From Styela clava (lineage: Eukaryota > Chordata > Ascidiacea > Stolidobranchia > Styelidae), in assembly GCF_964204865.1 (NCBI RefSeq), contig NC_135254.1, positions 10,793,001 to 10,857,000 of the forward strand: DNA of 64,000 nt, written 5' to 3'. Below, piece by piece: positions 1-11,124 of the stretch (the stretch's first letter is position 1; the number at the start of each line of letters is the position of its first letter). The translations under genes and the position numbers were made by a program. The notes beneath the pieces were generated by a model. That model was not told the DNA's origin and made no database searches. It saw only the letters and a program-made list of their open reading frames with translations.

Positions 1-752
1 ACCAATTTAAGCAATTCAAATAAAAGCATTTTTTTGGCTCATCCTTTATATTCAAAGTATTGACATGCAAGGCGAATAGGTGAGTGTGAACTCATCACTT
101 AGTCCTATAGCATTATAAAATAAGACGATTCCACCAAGCTTCAAATTATTGAATACCAATTATTGTAAAAAAAATGTCAGTGGCACCTACAAACAAAAAA
201 GAAACACACTTAAAAAAATATGTTACTAATTTAGAAGGAAACAGGATGGATGCTATCAGGGTAAAGCTTTCAACAAAATATGACTTCAGATTAACAATAT
301 TTGTTGAAAACACTTCAGAGTTAGACAATAGTGCTTGTGTACTTGCTTTCATTTATGGTAGGAAATAGAAAACCAAGGAATATCACAATACATCCATAAT
401 ACAATACATCAACTTCATTTATATTACGGGATTCTTAAAAAAGTGGCAAATGTATTGCAAAGAAACCATTACCAGCCTAGATCATGTTATGCCAGTTATA
501 CGAATCCAGATCCACAGTTGCCTTTATAATGAAAGATCCAAATTTTACATCTCCGATATGCAATGTTATTTTTGTTTCAATAAGTATCAGCTAATACAAG
601 CGCAGAAGTTCAAGAACAAGTAGTAATGGTTAAAATTACAATGCTTGTATGCGTTTCAGAATGTATAACAAGATTCACGACTAAACAGGAGTGGCAATGG
701 ATGATTGCTATTTAAAATCAACATGTCAAGAATCATATTCATTTTTAGGCAT
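1..752. other. 3' flank of gene 1
   Basis: Matches the flank of gene 2 (13.06-13.77 kb) over most of its length. It probably includes the gene 1 3' UTR. No separate gene seen. Confidence 0.6.
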
Positions 753-3700
753 TTAATTGATGTACGGATGTTCTTTTGTTGTGCTATTATTCATTTCTTC
801 GTATTGATGATCTCCGTCTTTTATTTTCTCATAATTATGCGGGATTTCATAATTTTCTTCTTTCTCTTCTCTTAACTCATAATTTCCGGAGTTCAGTTGT
901 GATGTTTGAATTTCATCAAAGTTTTCATAATAACTCGGGACGTCATTAACAACCCTATTCATCTCTGAAAGACGTTGTGGTTGAGTTGCGATTTTTTGAG
1001 AATTCCTTCAGTAAACAAAAAATAAGTTAGAATTAATTAATAAGTAGGATTTTAAATAAGAAACATTGGATTTGTTTTCGGAATTGCTTCTACCATAGAG
1101 GAGTTAGACAAAACAATCGACGAAAATGTTAGAGCCCAGTATTGCAGACATTGTCCCAGACATTGAGATTGCGCATACAGCTGTATAAAGAGACACACCT
1201 TACTGATTCAATTAAGAGTGAATACTCCAAATTTTCGGAAAATATACACATTTTGTTGTAGTATCGAACATTTCTCACCTCATTTTTTTGTTTCTACAAA
1301 TCAGCGAACCAATTCCAAATAGAATGATTGCAAGAATCAATGTGACTATGGATGAAATAATTGCAACCAATAAATTGTCGTGGCCTGCAATATATTTCAA
1401 CATATAGTAAGAAGAAGCATAAACGTTAAAAAAATTATCAGCATTGAACACAGGTTAAACATGAGAATCAGAAAGTCAGTGAGCATTTTATGTAACCACA
1501 AAATAGTAGTTTTAAAAACTCTGATTTTGTGCACTTAAGACTAATGTCTCTTATAATTTGTAAGCTATATAATCTTACCACAAGAAGTCGTTGTAGTAGT
1601 AGTGATTGCACTAGAGGGAAAGAAAATGTTTATCTTCGTAGATTCTGTGTTATTTGCATTGGCAGACAATGTGGAAGTATGTGTCATGTCATTGAGAGTT
1701 GTAAATTTATGATAAATATTTGTTGTTGTCATTTCAGCAGGCGCCGCGGTGGACGTTGTACTACAGGCAGTGTCTCTTGAACAATTGGTCGTCTGAAGAA
1801 AGTAATTGTGTTTAGCAATTTTTCGATACAATATATGTACGATAATATTTGTATATTCCAACATTTATTTAAATCCGAAGTTTAATGGTTGAACGTTCTT
1901 CAAAAAGTTAAACAAATTTAAAAATGCTCACAAAAATATTAATTCACACGCTTATGAAAAATAACGTCGGGCGCCCTGAATAAGAACTACTAGATATTCA
2001 CTTTTACGACTGCGGCTTATACGCTGTGAAATAGTAAAAACTATTCACACAACATAGAATGATGATCCTTTTTTTTTGAACCTTTTAGAAAATCAGAAAT
2101 TATTAACTTACTACAAATAATGGCATTTTTTTTATTATTTCTTACCTCAAAATTAGAACCAATGCAAATATTGGGCCCCGTTCTTCCCGAGTCAATGCAT
2201 GTTCGATTACGTACTTTCATCATTGAGCTGCAGTTACATGTACTCAACGATGACCAGGTTTCCCAGTATCTTCCTGCACAGTGTAAAGATTTAAAACAAA
2301 AGTTTTTTTGCCTGTTTTGATTAGAATGGCTGTATTTTTGTACGTAGTAAATAGGTTTAAACTTAAATAGGAAAAATTGCCAATTGCTTCTTATTCGCAA
2401 TAAACCCTTCGAAACTCTACAAATATCGATGACTTGCCCATACACGCCTTCTCAAGCTGTAGTGCAATACGTCCGCAAACATGGTCGGCGGAGAAAGACG
2501 CAAACGATAAGCCATTAAGTGAACCACTCCGTGTCGACGAGAAGTCCAACACTCTTGCACATTGTCACATCCCTCATGAGATTCGAACCAGGGGCGACTA
2601 TACCATTGGGCAAGGTAGGCTAAAGCCTTGAAGCCTCTAACCTCGTAGGCCTTAACAATCAATTTTAAGCTCATATTCACTGTAAATCCTTTTTGAATTG
2701 TGAAGCCTTCAGAGTTCCAGAATAATGTCACTTTAAAACTTTATATTTTTATTATTCACGGTAATAATTCCAAATATTTACCGATTGAAAGATTAAAAAA
2801 TTTGAAATATGGCCGAATAAATGATTTTGTAATAATACATCAACTTGAAATCCCTATTATGTTATATCCCATGGTTTAAATTTGTCCCAGATTCGAACCT
2901 GCATTCCAGCCGATCTAAGTATATTCTCCATTATTGTATTAATGCACTTGTTTTGTCGAATTTACAAGCGGTGACCGGGCTCCTGATGCAAATGTCTTTA
3001 GATTGTAGTAGGCCCGTGAGAGATGTTACATGATTTTTCTTTTTTTTTACTCAAAGCGTCTCCCTGATAACTCAGATAAACATTCCTGTTAAAATCTTAC
3101 GACTTTAGTGTTGGTACTAAGTTGGCGATATAGTTGCACAATGACAGTGAAACTTGAAGCAAACATTATAATAATCATTTATGCACTAATATTTAATCAA
3201 GAGTAGTTAGTTTTGAACGGAATATTTATGATAGAATTCATAGTCGCACTCACTAGGAATAAAAAAAAATCGTATCTGATTAAAATACGGGCGGTCGCTG
3301 AAATGCCAAGTGCCACTGAAATCATACCGTATTTTGTTGGCGCAAAGAGCAACAGCGAATACCTGTTGATGCGATACTTGAAGTTATTTAAATTAATGTT
3401 ATAAAGTTTATATAAACTAACGATCAGTAAACATTGGTATGATTTAAATGAACTAAATTAAAGTCAATGGCATTAAAATACATAAATAGTTATTTGTATA
3501 AAGAAAAAATGACATAATCTACAAATTAAGTAGACTTATTACATTAAAAGTTTGTTACCGATTAATCGTTGACATACAAATTCAGTTGGTGCATTCGCAG
3601 CGCAATCGACGTCATACCACGGTACATTTGCAAAATACGCGTTAAACCACCCCATAGCACCACAAGATTGGGTACTCTCACTAGAAGGTTCTCCTGAGTT

Positions 3701-4379
3701 CCAGTTAGTGTAGGTTAGTTCTGAATTGTCATTCCATATGAAGGTATTACTTGTGCCAACTTCCTTCAATCCAATATAAAATCCATAGGGTTGTCCTGTG
3801 CACAATAAAATGCCTTATCTTAGGGTAACGTTTTGTCGTGTGTAATATTTATCCAATATGAACATGGCTGATTGGGGCTGTTGAACATAATTGGAAACAT
3901 GTGCGAACACTTGAATACTGATGAATTAAGAATTCATAAACCAATGTATGGGGATTTCTCGCGCAAATCCCAAAACCCATGAGCAAAAGATTCTAATGAC
4001 CATGATGATAAATAACCTTAAGTAAATTCATTCAGGGATTTGAAATAAAAAGTGAAATGTCCTATTTACCTGAGGTAGCTGAGACTTGATTCTGAATAAA
4101 CGTTTGAATCTCGCTCGTTTTAATCATTGCCATCTCACCATCATTGTTTTTACAGAATGTTTCACCATCGGCATATGGTTTTATATCATCTTTTCCGGAT
4201 ACGTAATATTGGTAACTTCCAAATGCATTCCACTCACCTCTACCTGGTTCGCAAAAATAAAAAGTTTATGAATAAGCAAATAATTTGAAAGACATGATAT
4301 ATAGTATATACCAACCTGCGTTAACGACAGCAATCATCCAAGGAAATAATCCAATGTATATAAAAAGTTTCTCCTTCAT
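753..4379 (-). CDS. Receptor gene 1: CTLD-TSP1-stalk-TM, short Tyr tail
   Basis: Predicted type I membrane receptor of 391 residues. Exons in transcription order: 4379-4316, 4243-4070, 3795-3559, 2273-2146, 1792-1579, 1384-1279, 1005-753. All junctions are GT-AG and the frame is continuous. A hydrophobic signal peptide (about residues 1-21, starting MKEKLFIYIG) leads to one C-type lectin domain (22-158) with the canonical cysteines. It has an FYIGL version of WIGL, EPS where carbohydrate binders have EPN or QPD, and WYD in place of WND. One TSP1 follows (159 to about 211, with W..W and CIDSGRTGP), then a Thr/Ser-rich stalk, a TM helix (about 277-302) and an 84-90 residue acidic tail. Tail tyrosines include YEIP, YEKI and YEEM. 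It lacks the first TSP1 and second CTLD of gene 2. It is divergent from the vWA-FN3 gene at 6.7 kb. The family is novel to me and ligand and function are unknown. The weakest join is the acceptor of the last exon, CTGAAG. Confidence 0.82.
2440..2700 (-). repeat. tRNA-derived SINE in gene 1 intron
   Basis: On the minus strand, CTTGCCCAATGGTATAGTCG resembles an A box, and 35 or so bases later GGTTCGAATCTCATG is a good B box, followed by a non-tRNA tail to about 2440. It lies in the enlarged intron where gene 1 lacks the TSP1A and CTLD2 exons present in gene 2. Ends are approximate. Confidence 0.6.
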
Positions 4380-6745
4380 TTACGCGGCTAATTATCTATC
4401 ATTTCTAACTTTCCCCATAACATTACAATTTGAATACAAAAATTGAAATAAAACAAGAATGGTGTGTATTTGCGAGCTGAGAACGTTTCCATCTTCTTCA
4501 TCACAAAATTGAGGATACTCAAAATAGTGTTTGATTAGGTTTAAAAACTAACAACAAATTTGTCTATATACCGTGACTCAACGTCCTGACTGTAAAGGCA
4601 GCTATGTTTTCATGCAGCAGAGAACCCTGTGGAAAACTAACTAAATAAACTATCCATGACAACATTAAAACATCAAAAGCTATGACCGATTAGATAACTC
4701 TACTAAATTTCTTCCAAAGCTAATAATACAATACACGCAAAACTTATGAATGAATGATTTGATTGCCCATAAGTACATTGAATCTAATTATTCGAGAATT
4801 TTCATTATTATTATCAGTACACTGCGACTAATTATCAAATTTCTAGCCACATTACTTTCAGTATCAGAAGAATGATGCAGCTGAAACCCTAATTCGACTC
4901 GCCAGGATGAAATCGTAAGCAATATGATCTAACATTTGTAAGATCAGTCAGTTCTTATCTTACAATGCCTAAGCCTAATATGAGTAATAAAGGTAATATT
5001 TTTATAAATGTAAAAATAAATAAAGATTTTGTGGGGGACAGAATGAAACTTTCTATTACGAGTGGGATATTTCCATAACCTTTTAGTTACAACGTTTTTG
5101 AAATGACTGCAAAGAGAAGATTAAAGATGAATATGCTCCAAAAGACGATACCTATTACAAAGCTAATTAGCAATGTTATCATATTATTCAGTCACTTATG
5201 TTGATGTTATTTTCGAGCGAACCTTATTCATACAGAAACATAGCGGTATTCTGAAAACTGACAACACTCAGATATAGGTATGTGAAAAATTATAACAGGG
5301 TTGACCTAATACTATTTATTGGAATTTCTAGCGCAAATAAGATGGTTATTATATTGAAAATACATATCTGAATCAGATTTTAATATACGAATTGTTTTCA
5401 TATGAAATTCTTGATTCTGGTTTCGCCAATCAAATCGATTTATGCGTTTTGGTTTCTACTGCAGAAGCCATACGATAACCATTACTATGGCCTTCTTACT
5501 ACGGAAATGCATGTCGAAAAAAACAACAACGGAAAATGAAGCAGAACGAAGATGGAAATGACACGTACCACAACTATTAGAATAATACATGAATATCATG
5601 ACAACTTTATAAGCAAAGCCAAGTAAAGCGATGAATATCGTGGACTATACTAGAGTTTTAATCTAATAAAAGTTTAGTAATCTCTTGTGACCGACTGCTG
5701 TGCTATCGTGAATGTCAAAAAAATTATTTAACCATTATTAAAAAAAAACTATTTGATATATGTAAAAAAACTATTCATTCATAAAATAATAAATCCATGA
5801 GTTCAAATCATTTGCGTTTTGTGGAACAAAAAAAAATAATCATAAAATTCCGAAATTTGTGTTGAAATAAATGAACGATTGTTGGTAAATGAGATGAATT
5901 CAGGTTTTAAGTTACACAAAAAAAAATTAAATTATATGTAACAACATGATTTCTCGAATATCATTTTTTTCCTAAGGGGTGTAATTAGACACTTTTATTT
6001 TCCATTGCAGAAATGAGAGTAACATTACTATGATGACTTGTGCAACAAACACTATTTTCTGAGAGTAGAAGTGTGAGCTACATATTTAGTGACGACTTGT
6101 GTTTATTTTGTATGTGTGTGTGATTCGTTCAATCTATTCGATTTTGAGCCAGTTTTGGGGAAGTTTAACGAAATTTGATTCAAAAATTACGATTATATAT
6201 TGTAAACTGTATTTTAGAGATACACTAAGATAACTGTTTACGTACTGACGTTTGCGCAAATGATTCACTGGAATAATTAGTCATAAAAAATGAACCTTGG
6301 TGATCCCCTCGCATATAATTGATCACAGTATAGTTAAATCTGTATTCAAGTTGCATTTGTTTGCATTTTTGTTTATCAGTGCATATTATAGCCACCTGTG
6401 CTGTATATTTAAAAATATGAAAATTTCGCATTGTGACTAAATATCTCAAACCGAAATTAGTATAGCGATACCAAACAGTCATATGTAAATGGGGCATTGG
6501 AGTATGTATCAAGCGCACGTATTTAACTTATTAGACATATTTTCAATTTCAATAAAATATGAATGAATAATATACTAGTGGCAGAAGTAACTGAATGCCA
6601 AGGATTTATCAATTCTTTGGAACAAGTTTTTTTTTAATGTTTTGGCATTTTCATTATCATTCTGTTTAACATATTTTTCAGAGCAATCATCCGCAAAGCA
6701 TTACAATCTATATTTGAATTTTGTCAGCTTATAGGATTTAGAAGA
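4380..6745. other. Divergent spacer between gene 1 and vWA copy 1
   Basis: No credible gene. Long blocks match 34579-36926 (for example CAGAAGCCATACGATAACCA near 5464 and CCTAAGGGGTGTAATTAGAC near 5973). It presumably contains promoters for both divergent genes. Confidence 0.6.
4564..4610 (-). promoter_or_regulatory. Conserved upstream element of gene 1, TATA-like
   Basis: About 185 bases before the gene 1 ATG. The minus strand reads AAAACATAGCTG, then CAGTCAGGACGTTGAGTCAC, then GGTATATAG. Gene 4 has almost the same block. The GTATATA could be a TATA box; the GAGTCAC part resembles an AP-1/CREB-type site. Function is inferred from conservation only. Confidence 0.45.
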
Positions 6746-9700
6746 ATGAGAATTGAATCAATATTTTTGTTTATTCTTCTTCAATACCCGAGGCATCTGA
6801 ACGCAGCAGGTATTATTTTATTGTTATGACTTTTTCAGGAAATTTGCTAGAAACAAAGTCATTCATTCAAGGAAAAGGGAGCTTGATCACTGATCAATGT
6901 TAGTGCAACCACGAAACGCCATCAAGAAATTTTGAGACGTTAAGAGATTGAAGCATAGAATTGAGCGTTGGTTAATACCGATGGGCATGAGGCGTAAAAC
7001 TAACTGAATTTAACGGCTGAAAACTTTTAGAGGGACAATATTCAAAGATTCAAAAGAAAATTTTAAAAGCGGTAACAACGGTTGTCTGACAATGTGAATG
7101 AGTTTAGAAAATATAGGATTACATTACATCTCAAATATTAATTTATTTTGCCAGCATGTCGTGAAACGCCCATGGATCTTGTATTTGTGCTGGATGGATC
7201 GGGTTCCATCAGAGATGAGAATTGGGAGCTTATTAAGTCATGGGTCAAGTTGGTAGCAGAAAATTATGACTTAGGCGGATTAACACAGATTGGCATCGTT
7301 CAGTTCTCACACTGGTTTCCAAATGAAAGGTAAGCTTAGAAAGATATAATCATTCAACAAATCAACGTCAATAAAGTAAGATTTTCATTTTATTCATTTT
7401 GTAAGCCGAATTTATAATTTTTCTTTAAATTATTCAAAGCAACTGCTCAATCAATTAAAATTAATTTACCTATAAACAGCTGCCATGCCATGAATGATTT
7501 TTTTCAAGCGTCAGACCATGAATGTAGCTTCAAAAATTTTCTGACTTAAGTAATGAGCTGTGTTAAATATTGTAAAATTTTTGGACATGTTAGTGGACAT
7601 AACGATCGTTTCGTTATTATGTTATTGTTGTTCTTGTTGTTCTTTGTCATAGAAAAAAAAATCGTTTTTCTCTTTGATCACTGGACCAATCGCTTTGAAA
7701 TTTAAGTGCCTAATTTTTTGCTAGAAGGCTATTACTTTGATTTATTTTAAATATTCAAGTGAGCTGTATAAAATTCGTTATTTTGTGTGCTATGACGTCA
7801 TCAAAGTTTGCTACCATGTGGCGCTACGTTTCCATATATTGAGCATAGCTCTCTTGTTTTAATTACCCAAAAAGTGTTAATTTTAAACTTTGCCATTTTG
7901 TTGTTCCACTTCGCTTCGTGTTTTCACTGCTTTTATTTGAGTACAGTCAGCATACATTCTTCCAAAATCATTTTCGGCTTTTCTTTGGGTTTTCGAATCC
8001 ATTGTCATTCAAACACAAAATATGATAAAATGATTTTCATTTTTTTTAACAGCGCACAGCCATATTTAAAAACTGAAATACAGCTCGGAAAACTGAAGAC
8101 TGAAGCCCAATTCAAGGTAAAATATTCATCGAGCGTTGACTACCGCTGAGAGGGGTAGCGTCACGGTACGATCAGACGAGAGTGCTTGCTGATAATGTCT
8201 CAAGCATGGTAGAATAAAAAGTATTCTTCTATAAATAAAATACAATGGTGAAATTTAGAGTTAGTTATTGGGCGACATAGGTGTCAAAAAAAATTTGAAG
8301 AAAACAGCAATATCATTCGTAAAATCAAAAATACTAAACACCAAAATTCAGACGGACTTCGTGTGTACACGAAATGTAGTTTCCCAACAATGCTATTGAG
8401 CTAGTGTGGAGTCACGTTCTATGCAGAATAGAATTTAAAGGAAAATTTGTCGTATGATTTATCTTATTAAAAAGATTTGTTCACAAATTTGTGATATTTG
8501 AATATATCAAAATGCAATTAGCTTCAAAATAATAACTTAAACTGAGTATTCCTTAGGAAGCTGTTGACGAAATATTAATTCATGGATTCACAACTTACAC
8601 TGCACATGCTATCAACAAAACAGTAAACGATGATTTCATGAGATCTGATCGTTTTTATGATGCTTCAGTGAAGAAAGTCATTATTTTATTTACAGATGGA
8701 AGGTAATAACTTGTCTGAACAATGTCTGAATACACGCAAAATGCACCTTTGAAACGTATTGTTAACTGTTGTTAATGTTTTTGTCACTATTGTTAATGTT
8801 CACGGTTAATGTAATGTAAGTTAGCAGATTTCTTTCGATATATCCGAATATTTAGCCCCTCTGTTATTCAACTTTGGTTTCTGCGCGATATATATGGTAT
8901 TTCAAAGATAATTACTCAGAATTATTATTTCGTTTTATTATTCACTAAATTATTCTAATCAAAGTGATGCCCGCATAAGAATTCTTAGTTATTCTTGTAC
9001 AGAAATTTTTAATTTATTTGAAGATCTTACGACAGAAATGATTTGCCTTTGTCAGCAAAATATGCTCGATCAAATGGGATTACTATATTTGCAGTTGGTG
9101 CTGGAGGTTATGTAATGGAGGAATTACAGGTAACTGAAAAGTTGTGACAAATTGAAATAACTGAGAAAAAATAACTAAGTTAGTTATCAAAATAAAACTC
9201 TTTTTGACTGAGATTGATAAATAGCAATGTATTATGAATGTTTAAATATTGTTTCTTTTTGGGGATTTGTGAGTGAGATTCGCTTATGTATATTCTATGC
9301 TTCTCAGTTCCGGGTTTTTCACAAAATATTTTATTTAAATAATATTTTTGTGTTAAATAATTAGGGATGTTGCATGGAGAAATAATGTATCGCGGGAACT
9401 CAAAGCTGATATACGACCGGCACCGAGTACGTCTTCGCATTTGCAAAATGCTCGGTGACGTTCAATATAATCGCTGAAGAGCCCCAGTGGTGATGACGTT
9501 TGTGGCTGCGAGCCATCGCACAATTGTGTTGGATTTGTTCGAAATTACTGGATGGTGTGCGATATAGTAACTGTGGAAACACGCATACATAAAAGCCATA
9601 TTCGCATAATAAATTTCATTATAACAAAATGTCTAAAACTCTGGCGATTAATTTGTATTTCTTGATTAGATAAGTTAGGACACCATGATTCAGTAGTATT

Positions 9701-11124
9701 TAAAAAAGTTGAATGGCCATTATACGTTGTTATGTTTCATCAATAAAGTCAACTAATATGCATTATGCACATGCACGTGGTTTGCATTTAAATCAAGCCG
9801 GTAGACACCCAGGATCTCCACTGATACATGAGGCTCGTTCTCTAGCAAAACGTTAAGCCATGCATGCAAAATTGCTGATCAATATCTGCAGTGTATTGCG
9901 GAACTGTCAGTTTATTTGGACGCTGCGCGGCTCTTCAGCATATCAGCTTGTGCGATTTTCTGTGGCTAATTGTCAAAACATGTTCACTTGAATTCCTAAC
10001 TTCCAAAGTTTCCCCAGTTGTGGAATATCGAAATTAGTTTACGAGAAAATCTACTGGAGCAACATCCAACATTTTGTATTCACGTTTAACGACATAGTTG
10101 AATTGGGATCATATGAGGAAGTATCAAATGAAACGGTAACAAAAATATTTTTAGTAACGAACAAGACCTTTTATTTACAGATTATTGCTAATGGCCAGGT
10201 CAATAACAATGAACGAGTGATTACAGTTTCAAATTTTACTAGGCTGAATTCTACGGTTGATATTTTAAAGCAAGGTATATGCGCTATCCAAGGTAATGTT
10301 GATATTAATAGTCAGTTTTTATTGAGGCAGCTACGATGTGTTAGTAGCATATAATTTCGAACTACGTTTTCAAAATATTCTTTGCGCCCGAATCTGATAT
10401 TGAGCCAAGACACTATAATAATTAAATGTTCCACATCTCGACGTCATATGCCGAAATGGTATTCGATTTTTTTTTTGTTAAAATCAGTGGAATATGAAAT
10501 GAGATTATTTTTGCAGGCTACCACAGCAAAATTAACGATTGAAATTTGATTTCTCGTTTTCGAAAAGCATTTCGTTCAATGCGCAGAGCTAATAATAAAT
10601 AACTCATTTCCTACAGATTTTATGTCATATAATATAGAAATAACAAGGTATAACAGCTGAAATGTACAAATTAAAGAGGGAATTATATAAGATTCAAAAA
10701 AAAATATTTATATTTGTTTATAGTTCCCTTCATAGTGTCTCGCTACACTTGCACAACTTCATCGTTAGAGGTTCAATGGAAAACAACTACATTTAAGTCG
10801 ATCTTCTCCTACAGACTTCAAATTCAGGTTATATTGATAAATATAATGAAAATCATTACATTGGTCTAAACACTTTTACTATGCGCTAGAACATGCAATT
10901 TTATGCTTAATATCACAAATATGTATTTAACTTATAAGGATCTCAAGACCAAAGAAATCAAGGAGACAAGCGTTCAATTACTCATGAAAAAAGAACCAAC
11001 AATAAAAATTCACGAAGAAAAGACATCTTCGAAATTTGATTGTATCACTACGACAAATTTGTATATTTCAAGCAACTACGAAATCGTTGTTGAGGAAATA
11101 TCGGCAAAACAAATAATCAAATAA
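6746..11124 (+). CDS. Secreted vWA-FN3 protein, copy 1 (C-terminus frameshifted)
   Basis: Eight exons: 6746-6809, 7155-7329, 8053-8116, 8557-8702, 9036-9129, 10181-10292, 10724-10827, 10939-11124, giving 314 residues. The signal peptide (starts MRIESIFLF) is followed by a von Willebrand A domain (about 23-216). Its metal-ion site looks complete: DGSGS at 35-39, the loop GFTTYTAHAI, and FTDGR. Cysteines bracket the domain (CRETP and GICAIQ). A fibronectin III-like module follows (about 219 on, with SSLEVQW and SNYEIVV). No TM helix is seen, so the product is probably secreted. Compared with copy 2 (36.9 kb) one A is missing near 11108, which ends the protein at IIK after ISAKQ and removes the last strand of FN3. 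The last intron's acceptor is AAG rather than TAG. Matrix and integrin-like vWA domains with this motif usually bind protein ligands through a divalent cation; the partner here is unknown. Confidence 0.8.

Larger units (their letters stand above)
120..5300. repeat. Tandem duplication unit, copy 1
   Basis: Matches 13080-20400 in the same orientation: 3' flank (ACCAAGYTTCAAATTATT), tail, TM, stalk, TSP1B, CTLD1, signal peptide and upstream sequence. The match is interrupted where gene 1 lacks the TSP1A and CTLD2 exons. Confidence 0.85.

Noticed and set aside
2417-2731. Open frame of 104 codons on the minus strand
   Set aside because: Produced by the tRNA-like SINE; B-box sequence is inside the frame.
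2840-3030. Possible second SINE or tRNA with a GGTTCGAATC-like box (minus)
   Set aside because: The B-box match is present but no matching A box or cloverleaf was found at the right distance.
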